The notes: generated by a model from the letters alone, not told the origin. Numbered from the stretch's first letter, positions 26,289-35,610 are shown. The stretch is 64,000 bases of DNA from Bacillus_BD oryzisoli (GCF_036670025.1 NZ_CP137640.1:1026001-1090000), one strand, 5' to 3'. A program made the numbers and translations.

Positions 26289-27299
26289 ATGAATGAACTT
26301 ACAAAATTGTTACAAAATAAAGGATTAAAAAGAATTTTTATTTTCGTACTTATCGTTCTTATTTTAATCAGTATGAAAAGCATGATCAACTTTATTTTGC
26401 TTACGTTTATTTTCTCCTTTTTAATGGATCGTTTAGTAAGCTTTGTTACAAAAATAATACCGATTAATCGGAAGGTAACGGTATTAGTATCCTATACACT
26501 TATTGTTGGACTTTTATCATATGGAATTGTGAAATATTTACCAATTGTTATTGTTGAAATAACCGCATTAATCAAACAGGTTACCGCTTTTTATAAACAG
26601 CCTCAGGAAAATGCCGTTATGAATTATTTAGTCAGTTTGCTTGAGAAAAACCAAATTTCTCAATATTTGGAGCAAGGCCTGTCATTTGCGATTAGTTATT
26701 TCACTAATTTTAGCCAATTGGCATTACAAGTATTTCTCGCTCTGCTTCTAAGTTTGTTTTTCTTATTAGAAAAGCCTAGGCTGGTTACATTTACGCGAAA
26801 GTTTAAGAACAGCAAGCTGGCTGATTTTTATAATGAAATTGAATTCTTTGGCGGAAAGTTTGCCCGTACGTTTGGTAAGGTCATTGAAGCACAATTTATT
26901 ATTGCAATTGTAAATTGTGTATTGTCGGTTATCGCGCTGTCTATTATGGATTTCCCGCAATTGTTTGGATTGGCTATTATGATTTTCTTCCTTGGGCTGA
27001 TTCCAGTCGCAGGGGTTATTATTTCGCTTATTCCGCTTAGTCTGATTGCTTATACGATTGGCGGCTATATTCAGGTCGTGTATATTTTAATCACCGTTGC
27101 GATCATCCATGCAATTGAAGCCTATATCTTAAATCCAAAGCTTATGAGTTCAAAAACAGATCTTCCTATTTTTTATACTTTTATCGTGTTAATCTTCTCT
27201 GAGCATTTCTTTGGTGTTTGGGGATTAATCATTGGTATTCCTATTTTTGTCTTCTTACTTGATGTATTAGAGGTAACGCATCGTGAAGAAAAATATTGA
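26289..27299 (+). CDS. AI-2E family transporter (YdbI/YhaP-type permease)
   Basis: A 336-residue polytopic protein of the AI-2E/PerM family (COG0628), with seven or eight helices in the usual pattern: three N-terminal, a long amphipathic cytosolic or external middle (ITALIKQVTAFYKQPQENAVM) and a C-terminal bundle with FGLAIMIFFLGLIPVAGVIISLIPL and NPKLMSSKTDLPIFYTFIVLI. Family members have been linked to AI-2 export or Na+/H+ antiport; the substrate here is not predictable. AAGGGG lies before the ATG at 26289. Single gene. Confidence 0.85.
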   Translation: MNELTKLLQNKGLKRIFIFVLIVLILISMKSMINFILLTFIFSFLMDRLVSFVTKIIPINRKVTVLVSYTLIVGLLSYGIVKYLPIVIVEITALIKQVTAFYKQPQENAVMNYLVSLLEKNQISQYLEQGLSFAISYFTNFSQLALQVFLALLLSLFFLLEKPRLVTFTRKFKNSKLADFYNEIEFFGGKFARTFGKVIEAQFIIAIVNCVLSVIALSIMDFPQLFGLAIMIFFLGLIPVAGVIISLIPLSLIAYTIGGYIQVVYILITVAIIHAIEAYILNPKLMSSKTDLPIFYTFIVLIFSEHFFGVWGLIIGIPIFVFLLDVLEVTHREEKY

Positions 27300-27307
27300 T
27301 AGAATAG

Positions 27308-27338
27308 AAAAAAGCTGAGGAATCTCAGCTTTTTTTTA
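27308..27338 (+). terminator. Terminator after AI-2E family gene
   Basis: AAAAAGCTGAG pairs with CTCAGCTTTTT around GAAT; eight T follow. Confidence 0.9.
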
Positions 27339-27368
27339 TTCTATGATTTAATTTAGTGTAGTTGAGCT

Positions 27369-27411
27369 GCGGGGGCTTATGACCCCGAGTCCCTGGGCAA
27401 GCCCCCTCCGC
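27369..27411. repeat. GC-rich imperfect inverted repeat
   Basis: GCGGGGGCTT and AAGCCCCCTCCGC form the outer arms, with a C/G-rich centre (ACCCCGAGTCCCTGGG). Base composition is sharply higher in GC than the flanks. It follows the YitT gene stop without a T-run, so it is more likely a dispersed intergenic element than a terminator. Confidence 0.5.
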
Positions 27412-27415
27412 ATCC

Positions 27416-28309
27416 TTAGTGTATTGCCCTCTTTTTGAATCTTCCTCCGCGGACTTCCGATATGTTTGCTACGGCGAGGAAAGCAGAAGGATCAATTTCT
27501 TCTACGATTGATTTTAACTTTGCTTCTTCTAACCTTGTGATGACACAGAATATGACTTTTTTGTCGTCTCCTGTGTATGCACCTTCACCTGTTAAATACG
27601 TAACACCGCGGCCTAAACGGGCTAAAATAGCTTCTCCGAGTACTTTATGATTGTCGCTGATAATCCAAGCAGATTTTGACTCATCAAATCCGATAATCAT
27701 AATATCAATTACCTTATAGGCGATGAAATAAGCAATTAGTGAGTACATTGCCCGGTCCCAGCCAAATACAAAGCCTGCAATTCCAAAAATGAAAATATTA
27801 AAGAACATGACCACTTCACCAACAGAGAAAGGTAGTTTTTTATTGAGAAGAATGGCCATAATTTCTGTACCGTCCAATGACCCTCCGAAGCGAATAACGG
27901 TTCCTACACCAGCCCCTAATATAATCCCGCCAAATACGGTCGCTAATAGCAGGTCTTCTGTGAAAACAGGTACATTATGAAGTAAAGAGGTTGTGATTGA
28001 AAGAATTGTGATTCCTAAAAGAGTAGATAAAGCGAAGGTTTTTCCAATTTGCTTATATCCAATATAGAAAAATGGAATATTTAAGATAAAAATGAAAATT
28101 CCTAATTTCCAACTTGTTAAATGAGATAATATAATGGAGATCCCGACAATTCCGCCGTCAAGGATTCGATTGGGGACGAGAAATTCTTCAAGGCCTACAC
28201 CCATTAACATAGCCCCGAGAATAATAAAGAAAGTTCTTTTTACAATTTGTGCTGCTGTTAACTTTTTATGGTTAGCGGCAGCAAGTAAATCCTGTGGTAT
28301 TGATTCCAT
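27416..28309 (-). CDS. YitT family membrane protein (DUF161 + DUF2179)
   Basis: A 297-residue protein with five to six N-terminal helices carrying the YitT repeats (GVGLEEFLVPNRILDGGIVGISIILSH and GAGVGTVIRFGGSLDGTEIMAILLNK) and a C-terminal cytosolic DUF2179 domain (residues ~215-295, DDKKVIFCVITRLEEAKLKSIVEEIDPSAFLAVANISEVRGG) that resembles ferredoxin-like regulatory domains. Function unknown; several paralogues are common in Bacillus. ATG 28309 is preceded by AAAGGGGG; a frame extending to 28357 lacks a site. Confidence 0.87.
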   Translation of the reverse strand: MESIPQDLLAAANHKKLTAAQIVKRTFFIILGAMLMGVGLEEFLVPNRILDGGIVGISIILSHLTSWKLGIFIFILNIPFFYIGYKQIGKTFALSTLLGITILSITTSLLHNVPVFTEDLLLATVFGGIILGAGVGTVIRFGGSLDGTEIMAILLNKKLPFSVGEVVMFFNIFIFGIAGFVFGWDRAMYSLIAYFIAYKVIDIMIIGFDESKSAWIISDNHKVLGEAILARLGRGVTYLTGEGAYTGDDKKVIFCVITRLEEAKLKSIVEEIDPSAFLAVANISEVRGGRFKKRAIH

Positions 28310-28534
28310 CCATTTTCCCCCTTTAATTATGTGAAAAGTCCCGATTACTATTTTCATTTATTCATATTTTATCATAAATCTACACATAATAATAAGGAGA
28401 AAGCCTTGAGTGGTTTTATTACTAATTTGCATGATGTTTCTATTTGATAATTAAAATTTATTATAATTTCCCGAATACATTAAAGAATTGACTGGTTAGA
28501 AAAGTGTCTGCTAGAATGGACGAAATTTTACTGA

Positions 28535-28579
28535 TCAATCAGGCTCAGCGTGACAGGACGTGGCGGTTTTTAGTCGATG
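28535..28579 (-). repeat. Dispersed intergenic repeat, copy B
   Basis: The minus strand of this 45-mer matches the plus strand at 62599-62643 at 38 of 45 positions; the core ACGTCCTGTC is identical. Both copies lie in gene-free DNA and are flanked by AAAAGCGG. Confidence 0.65.
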
Positions 28580-28608
28580 TTCCTCTAACGAGCCGCTTCC
28601 GCTTTTTA

Positions 28609-28679
28609 TCCTTGTATATATTCAGAAATAAGGTCTGAATGTTTCTACTAAGCTGCCGTAAATAACTAAACTACAAGGA
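28609..28679 (+). promoter_or_regulatory. Purine riboswitch aptamer (guanine class by C74)
   Basis: P1 is TCCTTGTA (28609-28616) with TACAAGGA (28672-28679), eight perfect pairs. P2 is ATTCAGA with TCTGAAT around the 7-nt loop AATAAGG, whose final GG can pair with the CC of L3. J2/3 is TTTCTAC, and L3 is CCGTAAA, both exactly as in the family. The specificity base before P1 is C (28671), expected for guanine or hypoxanthine. P3 is weak: five of seven positions pair, with A-A and C-A mismatches. It precedes a nucleobase permease gene. Confidence 0.88.
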
Positions 28680-28725
28680 AATTTACTCTGATATCGTTAT
28701 CTGATTAAATTTCATTTCAGCTGCA

Positions 28726-28755
28726 GCTGCGCATCGTATGTGTGGCTTTTTTTTA
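28726..28755 (+). terminator. Riboswitch expression-platform terminator
   Basis: GCTGCGCAT pairs with ATGTGTGGC (three wobble pairs) around CGT, followed by eight T. It lies 47 bases after the aptamer and just before the permease SD, the position of an ON/OFF transcription terminator. Confidence 0.7.
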
Positions 28756-28791
28756 TTTGTCTTATTTTTTTTTCATCATGGAGGAGACAGC

Positions 28792-29541
28792 ATGAAAGAG
28801 TATTTTCAGTTTGTAAGTCGAAAAACAAATTATCGCCAGGAGACGATAGCCGGGTTCACAACCTTTTTATCAATGGCCTACATATTAGTAGTCAATCCTA
28901 TCATTTTGAGTCAATCAGGAACGGATAAAGGTGCTGTTTTTACGGCAACTGCATTATCCGCTATTATTGGTTCTTTATTGATTGGTATTATTGCGAATTA
29001 TCCCATCGGTATTGCTCCTAGTATGGGGTTGAATTCATTTTTAACATTTTCCGTCTGCATTGGTATGATTATTCCATGGCAAACCGCTTTAACCGGTGTT
29101 TTTGTGTCTGGAATTTTATTTATCATTTTAAGTTTATTAAAAATACGGGAAAAAATTATTAACATTATTCCTAAAGATTTAAAGCATGCCATTGTAGCAG
29201 GGATCGGTTTTTTTATTGCTTTTATCGGATTAAAAAATGGGGGATTGATTGTTGCTAATGAGGCAACCTTTGTTTCTATTGGTGATTTGAAATCAACAAT
29301 TGTTGGAGCGTTAATGTCAATGGAAGTAAAGCAAATTGAATGGAATCATATCGAAATCGCAATCCCTGCATTTATTACGATTTTAATGATGCCACTTACA
29401 TATAGTGTGGCAACTGGCATTGCTTTAGGTTTTATTCTTTACCCGATTACGAAAATTGCTCTTGGAAGAGGTCGCGAGATTCATCCAATCATGTACGGCT
29501 TATGTGTAGCTTTTATATGCTATTTTGTTTATTTAGTTTGA
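28792..29541 (+). pseudogene. Internally deleted NCS2/AzgA purine permease (PbuO/PbuG-like)
   Basis: A 249-codon frame that begins and ends exactly like a 430-440-residue guanine/hypoxanthine permease. The first ~168 residues follow the family up to VSIGDLKS; the next residues TIVGALMSMEVKQIEW correspond to a point about 165 residues further along (compare APALIIVGSLMMGNVVHIKW in the intact paralogue at 13459). Lost are the central helices, including the DTxGTxxAV and GTSxxxxxxESxxGV motifs needed for substrate binding. The reading frame stays open. GGAGGAG lies six bases before ATG 28792. Transport function is improbable. Confidence 0.85.
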
Positions 29542-29559
29542 TCTCATAAATGTTAAATA

Positions 29560-29590
29560 AAAAAGGGGCTGCCGCATCAGCCCCTTTTTA
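29560..29590. terminator. Bidirectional terminator
   Basis: AAAAAGGGGCTG pairs with CAGCCCCTTTTT around CCGCAT, between two convergent genes. Confidence 0.88.
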
Positions 29591-29603
29591 TCATTAAATT
29601 TAT

Positions 29604-31340
29604 TTACTCTAGATGCCCGCGGTCTAATAAATAAAGCTTGCGATAGCGCTCATTTATCTTTAATAATTCTTCATGTGAGCCATGCATTGTAATAGTTCCT
29701 TTATCAATAAAAAATATCTGGTTCATTTTTTCAATCCCAATGAGGTGATGGGTGACCCAAATAACAGTTTTATCTTTGAGTGCTGAAAAAATGGTTGCCA
29801 GTAAGTACCTCTCTGTTTGTGGATCCAGCCCGACTGTTGGTTCGTCTAAAATGACGATCGGAGTATTCTTTAAAAGAATTCTTGCTAATGCAATCCTTTG
29901 TCTTTCGCCGCCGGAAAAACGTTGCCCGGTCTCTTCCATTTGTGTATCTAAACCATTTGGAAGTGAATGGATGTATTCATCAAGTTTAACCTGTTTAATC
30001 ACGGTTTCGATTTCTTCATCGGTTGCCATTTGGTTCCCCAGGCGAATGTTATTCTTGACACTGGTTGCAAATAAATATGGCTTTTGATTTAACACACTAA
30101 TCATTTCAAAAATATTCTCGCCGTAGTATTTTGGCTCGTGCTTGTTAATTGCAATAGTTCCCGCAGACGGAGTAATAGCTCCAAGTAATAATTGAATTAA
30201 CGTTGACTTTCCTGCCCCGCTTTTTCCCAAAATAGCTATTTTATCCCCATGAGGAATAGAAAGGGTAATCCCCTGCAGTGCATCCTCATGTTCATGTTCA
30301 TAACGATAATTAAGATTTTTTATATCTACATGGGCTGATTCAGAAATAGGTGCAGTTCCTGTATCATGGCTGGAATCTTCCGGAACATACTTGCTTATTG
30401 ACTCAAGCCGCTGCATTGATTCAAGATAGGTTGGAATGCGTTCTATTGCGTTTGAAATTGGCACTAATCCTTCAACGATTGGAAGGGTCACCAGTGTAAA
30501 CGCTGCAATATAGGTAGGTGCAATTTCTCCAGCCTGTGCTTGATTACCAGCCCAAACCCCTACAGAGATCAGAATCAAGCCCGTAATGATTTGCAATTGA
30601 AAGGTACGTGTTTGATTCCAATGGCGCAGCTTTTTATCAATCCGATTATTAGCCTGACTGTCAGCAGAAAATTTACTAATAAAAAGCTCCTTCTGCCCAC
30701 TGATGATCCAATCCCCCAATCCGAAAATGGCATCTGTTAAGGTCTGATAAAGAAGGCTGCGAATTTTCTTTTGCTCAATTTGCCGTTTTTTTAGCAGATA
30801 AAGTGAGAAGAGGGGATAAACGATAATAATAATACTTAAACAAAAAGCAATCCATAAGGCAAAAACCCAATCAAATAATGCTAGTGAGAAAATGGTTGCA
30901 ACAAATAAAAACAATCCAATAAAGGTTGGGAGAATGGTTCGAACATATACATCCTGCAGATGTTCAATATCATCTGCTAAAGTCCCAAGTAAATCCCCTG
31001 TTTGAAATCGAGAGCGGATAAATAGTGCTTGCGGCTCTAATAGTCCGTATAGCTTAACGCGCATTTGCGAAAGAATTTTTAATACAGCATCATGTCCGAT
31101 TAGACGTTCGATGTAATGGGTCACAGCACGCAATATACCAAACGTACGAACTAATACAACAGGTACATAAACGAGCAAAATATTTTCAGGTCTTTGTGCT
31201 GTCCGCGAGATTAAATAACCAGAAGTAAAGGTGAGCATGGAAGCACCGATGACAGTTAAGACGCCAAAAAGAATTGCTAACAGGATAGACTTTCTAAATT
31301 GTTTTATATAAGGAAAGATATATAATTGAAAGAGCCTCAC
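29604..31340 (-). CDS. cydC: Cytochrome bd biogenesis ABC exporter subunit CydC
   Basis: A 578-residue half-transporter, membrane domain then ATPase. Together with CydD it forms the exporter (linked to heme and thiols) needed for assembly of cytochrome bd. Walker A GKSGAGKST lies near residue 370, signature SGGERQRIAL near 475 and Walker B IVILDEPTVGLD shortly after. It starts at GTG 31340 directly after the cydD stop (31341), with AGGAGG ten bases upstream. Last gene of cydABCD. Order and fusion state match B. subtilis. Confidence 0.92.
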   Translation of the reverse strand: MRLFQLYIFPYIKQFRKSILLAILFGVLTVIGASMLTFTSGYLISRTAQRPENILLVYVPVVLVRTFGILRAVTHYIERLIGHDAVLKILSQMRVKLYGLLEPQALFIRSRFQTGDLLGTLADDIEHLQDVYVRTILPTFIGLFLFVATIFSLALFDWVFALWIAFCLSIIIIVYPLFSLYLLKKRQIEQKKIRSLLYQTLTDAIFGLGDWIISGQKELFISKFSADSQANNRIDKKLRHWNQTRTFQLQIITGLILISVGVWAGNQAQAGEIAPTYIAAFTLVTLPIVEGLVPISNAIERIPTYLESMQRLESISKYVPEDSSHDTGTAPISESAHVDIKNLNYRYEHEHEDALQGITLSIPHGDKIAILGKSGAGKSTLIQLLLGAITPSAGTIAINKHEPKYYGENIFEMISVLNQKPYLFATSVKNNIRLGNQMATDEEIETVIKQVKLDEYIHSLPNGLDTQMEETGQRFSGGERQRIALARILLKNTPIVILDEPTVGLDPQTERYLLATIFSALKDKTVIWVTHHLIGIEKMNQIFFIDKGTITMHGSHEELLKINERYRKLYLLDRGHLE

Positions 31341-33065
31341 TCAAGCCATTCCTCCTCTCTGAGCTTGGATTAGTTGAAAATAAGCACCATTGTTTGCGTA
31401 TAATTCATCATGTGTGCCGGCTTCAGCAATTCGTCCGTCCTCAATGACAAAAATGATGTCCATTTCACGCATCCAGTGTAGACGGTGGGTGGCGAAAAAC
31501 ACTAGTTTATGATCTAATAGCGGTAAAATCATTTCCTTAATTTCATGCTCTGTTTCAATATCTAAGTGGGCAGTCGGCTCATCAAACAACATGATTGGTC
31601 TTTCTTGTAGTAAAGAGCGTGTCAATGCAATCCTGTGTTCTTCACCGCCGCTCAAAACTCGTCCGCCTTGACCAATTCTTTCTTCCAATCCATTCGGCAG
31701 GCGTTTAATTAATTCAGTCAATCCTGTTATTTTAATTGCTTCCTCAATTTTTTCTTTTGCTGTATCAGGTGCATAGAGGCTGACATTTTCCGCGACAGTT
31801 CCGGAAAAGATATATGGATGCTGCGGTATATAAATCAGCTGTTCCTGCCAGCCCTGAATAGAGAAACTCTCCAATCTCGTTTGATCCACTGTCATGGAAC
31901 CACTTGTTGGTGAAGTAAATCCAGATAATAAATCAATCAATGTTGATTTACCTGCACCAGAAGCACCGATAATACCAACCTTTTGATATCCTTTGACTTG
32001 AAAACTTACATCCTTGAGGATTACTTTATTCTCCGCATCTGATTTTTTATTTAAGTGGTGGACTGTAAGAATACTTTGCGCTTTCCATTTAGGAACAGAT
32101 GTAGTAATAGGCTGCGCATTGGATGATTTGACAGCTAACAGATTATGAATATGTTTTCCGGTATCTTTCCCATCCATGGTAGCATGGTAATCATTCCCCA
32201 AATCACGGATCGGCTGAAAGTATTCCGGTGCTAAAATTAACAGTGTTAAGGCAGTTTGTAATCCCATTACACCATCAATCAATCTAAGTCCAAGTTCGAC
32301 TGCAACAACTGCAACTGAAAGACTTGAAAAGAAGTCCAATGAAAAGGTGGATAAAAATGCAATTCGTAACGCCCGGTTTGTGGCAATTCGATATTTATTG
32401 CTGACACTTTCAATTGCTGTTTGATGAGATTTGCTTTTTCCTAAATATTTTAAAGTCAACAGACCTCGTAACGAGTCCACAAAATGGCGGGAGAGTAATT
32501 GATAACTGCTCCACTGTGCTTTTGCATGCTTTTGAGCAACAAGCCCTAATAAAATTAAAAAGGCAATCAAAATAGGCATGGTTAAGGTAAGGACAATACC
32601 TGAAATTAAGTCCTCATTAAATACATAAATAAGCAGGACGACGGGTATACAAAACATTGAAATAGCACGGGGGATAAAAAGCTCCAAATATGTACGGAAA
32701 TTAGGGATGCCTTCTAAAGCGAGAGTAATCATATTTCCCGACCCGTTTGTTCCTATTCCACGCGGACCTAATTCAAATAGCTTACGAATAAGTAGGAATT
32801 GAATATTAGAGGAAGTTCTTTCAGCAAAATGAAAGGAAAGTCTTCCTTTTAACCATTGAATAAGATGTCGAAAAACAAACGTACCGGCAAAACCTAAAAA
32901 ATAGGGAAGGACAGCTGTTGCTGCTGTCCCATTAAACATTTTCGTAATTGCAGAGGCTAAAAATACAGCTTGAAAAATCGTCACAATTCCTTGACCGATA
33001 GTCAGTATAGCGACTAAAACCATATGGGTTTTGCTGCCTTTATAACTGAAAAGATGTTTATCCAT
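31341..33065 (-). CDS. cydD: Cytochrome bd biogenesis ABC exporter subunit CydD
   Basis: A 574-residue ABC half-transporter partner of CydC. The membrane domain covers roughly residues 1-300 with six helices; Walker A GASGAGKST lies near 370, signature VLSGGEEHRIAL near 470 and Walker B IMLFDEPTAHLD after it. The signature has EEH instead of the usual ExQR. Its ATG at 33065 overlaps the cydB stop by one base (TAATG), indicating translational coupling. Confidence 0.92.
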   Translation of the reverse strand: MDKHLFSYKGSKTHMVLVAILTIGQGIVTIFQAVFLASAITKMFNGTAATAVLPYFLGFAGTFVFRHLIQWLKGRLSFHFAERTSSNIQFLLIRKLFELGPRGIGTNGSGNMITLALEGIPNFRTYLELFIPRAISMFCIPVVLLIYVFNEDLISGIVLTLTMPILIAFLILLGLVAQKHAKAQWSSYQLLSRHFVDSLRGLLTLKYLGKSKSHQTAIESVSNKYRIATNRALRIAFLSTFSLDFFSSLSVAVVAVELGLRLIDGVMGLQTALTLLILAPEYFQPIRDLGNDYHATMDGKDTGKHIHNLLAVKSSNAQPITTSVPKWKAQSILTVHHLNKKSDAENKVILKDVSFQVKGYQKVGIIGASGAGKSTLIDLLSGFTSPTSGSMTVDQTRLESFSIQGWQEQLIYIPQHPYIFSGTVAENVSLYAPDTAKEKIEEAIKITGLTELIKRLPNGLEERIGQGGRVLSGGEEHRIALTRSLLQERPIMLFDEPTAHLDIETEHEIKEMILPLLDHKLVFFATHRLHWMREMDIIFVIEDGRIAEAGTHDELYANNGAYFQLIQAQRGGMA

Positions 33066-34078
33066 TAATATTCTAGATGCTCCTTATGTGTTACTCGTTT
33101 GCGGAATACGTAATAGCTCCAAATTGTGTAGGCAAGAACAATTGGTACCATTGTAAAGGCAATGATCGTCATTAGTTTCAAGGAGTATTCGCCAGACGCT
33201 GCATTATACACGGTTAGGTTATTAGCAATATCTGTAGAACTGATCATCACATTAGGGAACAATGCGATAAAGAATGCTGCCATAACAAGAATTAAGATTA
33301 AGCCGGTTGTTGCAAAACTGAAGCCTTCTTTCTTGTTTTTTAATAAAGGATAGAGTGCTAAATAAAGGACAATCGCAAGTGCGTATAATGGAATAAGCAC
33401 TGCTCCTCTATCAGTAAAAGCATTTGTATAAACTCCTGTTAGGGCAACGAATAATACAATGACAACTGCACAGGCAAGAAATAGTTTCTTTGCTTGATCA
33501 CGCGAACGCTCTCTAATGCTGTCTGTTGTTTTTAGTGAGATGAACATTAAGCCATGCATATAGGTTAATAATACAAAGGCAACTCCGCCAACAACTGTAT
33601 AAACGTTAACAATGTCAAAGAATCCGGCAGTCATATTCATATCCTGATCGATAGGTACACCCTTTATGAGGCTTGTAAATAAGACACCTAATAAAAATGG
33701 TGGCAGGATACTTCCAAGGAAAATGGACCAATCCCACGTTTTTTTCCATTTAGCTGAGTTCATTTTTTCTCTGAATTCAAAAGCAACGCCACGAGCGATT
33801 AAGGCTAAGAGTAATACGACAAATGGCAGGTAATAACCGCTGAATAATGTTGCATACCAGTGCGGGAACGCAGCAAACATCGCACCGCCTCCGGTAATCA
33901 GCCAAACTTCGTTTGCATCCCAAAAAGGTCCAATCGTATTAATCAGTACGCGTTTTTCAATCTCATTCTTTGCAAGGAATTTTGTGCTCATTCCAACTCC
34001 AAAGTCAAATCCTTCTAAGAAGACAAATCCGACAAATAAAACTCCGATAAGTATGAACCATATCTCACTTAGTTGCAT
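33065..34078 (-). CDS. cydB: Cytochrome bd ubiquinol/menaquinol oxidase subunit II
   Basis: A 337-residue, nine-helix integral membrane subunit of cytochrome bd, a high-affinity terminal oxidase that passes electrons from menaquinol to oxygen without pumping protons. Family segments include GFDFGVGMSTKFLA near residue 25, NTIGPFWDANEVWLITGGGAMFAAFPHWYA near residue 48 and the LIARGVAFEFR helix. The start overlaps the end of cydA by 14 bases. Confidence 0.94.
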   Translation of the reverse strand: MQLSEIWFILIGVLFVGFVFLEGFDFGVGMSTKFLAKNEIEKRVLINTIGPFWDANEVWLITGGGAMFAAFPHWYATLFSGYYLPFVVLLLALIARGVAFEFREKMNSAKWKKTWDWSIFLGSILPPFLLGVLFTSLIKGVPIDQDMNMTAGFFDIVNVYTVVGGVAFVLLTYMHGLMFISLKTTDSIRERSRDQAKKLFLACAVVIVLFVALTGVYTNAFTDRGAVLIPLYALAIVLYLALYPLLKNKKEGFSFATTGLILILVMAAFFIALFPNVMISSTDIANNLTVYNAASGEYSLKLMTIIAFTMVPIVLAYTIWSYYVFRKRVTHKEHLEY

Positions 34079-35468
34079 GTGCTATGCCCCCTTCACTGAA
34101 AGGATCTGAGTCTTTAATATCATCTTTTTGTTTTTCTTGTGGTCCCTGTTTAATGATTCTTATGAATAATACGACCATTGCAATGGCCAGTAATGTATAA
34201 ACCAATGTAAAGGCTACCAGTGAAAATAATACTGAGCCGGCAGATACAGCTGGTGATACAGCATCAGAAGTTCTCATTAATCCGTTTACAATCCATGGCT
34301 GACGGCCAATCTCTGACATAATCCAACCTGCTGTATTTGCAATAAATGGAAAGAATAGAGATGCAACCATTAGTTTCAGCATCCAAGTTTTATTTTCCAG
34401 CGTACCACGGCGTCTCATATACAAACCAATTAAACTTAAGAGAACAAGTACACCACCAAGACCTGCCATGATTCTGAAATTCCAGAAAGTTGTTTTGACA
34501 GGTGGAATATAATTTCCTGGTCCGTATAATTTCTCATACTCAGCTTGAAGGGTATTCATTCCTTCTACTTTTCCTTTAAAGTCACCATATGCCAGAAAAC
34601 TCAAAGCATAAGGGATTTCAAGACTCATTATTGTTTCTTTATTCTCTGTATCAATATTAGCTATGACTGTCCATGCCGCTGGATCGCCGCTGTCTTCCCA
34701 CAATCCTTCTGCTGCAGCCATTTTCATAGGCTGTTCACCCATTAAATATTGGGATTGGGAGTGACCGCTGAAGGCAATACCAAGGCTGGATACTAATCCA
34801 ATAATAAGTCCAATTGTAATGGAACGTCTAAAAAATTCTAAATCTCGTTTTTTCAAGAAGTTGTATGCACTGATACCAACAACAAAGAATGCGCCGGTTG
34901 CTAAAGCTCCAAAGATAACATGGGGAAATGCAACCAATAATTTTGGATTTGTAATAACTGCTATGAAATCTGTTGTTTCGGCACGGCCGTTTTGGATCGC
35001 ATAGCCGACAGGGTTTTGCATGAATGAGTTAGCCGTTAGAATCCAAAAGGCTGAAATCATCGTTGAAATAGATACGAGCCAGATGGAAGCTAAGTGAACC
35101 TTTTTAGGCAGCTTATCCCATCCGAAAATCCATAATCCAATAAATGTTGATTCAATGAAAAATGCAAGTAAAGCTTCAATAGCCAAAGGAGCACCGAATA
35201 CGTCTCCCATAAAACGGGAATAGCTGGACCAGTTCATTCCAAATTGGAATTCCTGGATAATTCCTGTAACAATCCCGACGGCGAAATTAATGAGGAAAAA
35301 TTTGCCCCAAAATTGCGCCATTTTTTTGTAGACTTCTTTTTTCTTAACTAGATACATTGTTTGCATGATGGCAATGATAAACGCAAGACCAATTGATAAT
35401 GGCACGAAAATAAAGTGAAAAACGGTTGTTGCTGCAAACTGTATACGAGCGAGTATAAGCGCCTCCAT
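34065..35468 (-). CDS. cydA: Cytochrome bd oxidase subunit I
   Basis: A 467-residue subunit that carries hemes b558, b595 and d. The N-terminal RIQFAATTVFHFIFVPLSIGLA contains the conserved His, FQFGMNWSSYSRFMGDVFGAPLAIEALLAFFIESTF is family-typical, SGHSQSQ lies in the quinol loop, and GWIMSEIGRQPWIV marks the C-terminal part. The Q-loop is the short Bacillus type. The ATG at 35468 has AGGAGGG; an upstream in-frame extension to 35543 is unlikely. First gene of cydABCD. Confidence 0.95.
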   Translation of the reverse strand: MEALILARIQFAATTVFHFIFVPLSIGLAFIIAIMQTMYLVKKKEVYKKMAQFWGKFFLINFAVGIVTGIIQEFQFGMNWSSYSRFMGDVFGAPLAIEALLAFFIESTFIGLWIFGWDKLPKKVHLASIWLVSISTMISAFWILTANSFMQNPVGYAIQNGRAETTDFIAVITNPKLLVAFPHVIFGALATGAFFVVGISAYNFLKKRDLEFFRRSITIGLIIGLVSSLGIAFSGHSQSQYLMGEQPMKMAAAEGLWEDSGDPAAWTVIANIDTENKETIMSLEIPYALSFLAYGDFKGKVEGMNTLQAEYEKLYGPGNYIPPVKTTFWNFRIMAGLGGVLVLLSLIGLYMRRRGTLENKTWMLKLMVASLFFPFIANTAGWIMSEIGRQPWIVNGLMRTSDAVSPAVSAGSVLFSLVAFTLVYTLLAIAMVVLFIRIIKQGPQEKQKDDIKDSDPFSEGGIAHATK

Positions 35469-35593
35469 TACTTTTTCCCTCCTGGCATAATTGTCATTTT
35501 CTACCTTTACTATAGCAAAAAGGGATTGTGACTTTGTGAACATTTTGGGGATATATTTTTACAAATTTGGTAATCTGATACAAAAGTGACCAT

Positions 35594-35610
35594 TATAATT
35601 GACAATTATA
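35594..35610. promoter_or_regulatory. Palindrome in the cydA promoter region
   Basis: TATAATTG and CAATTATA are perfect inverted copies around one base, about 130 bases upstream of cydA. The minus strand contains TATAAT here, which could be the cyd -10. cyd operons in Bacillus are controlled by Rex and others; a half-match to a Rex site, TTGTGAAC, lies at 35534-35541. No full Rex palindrome is seen. Confidence 0.35.
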
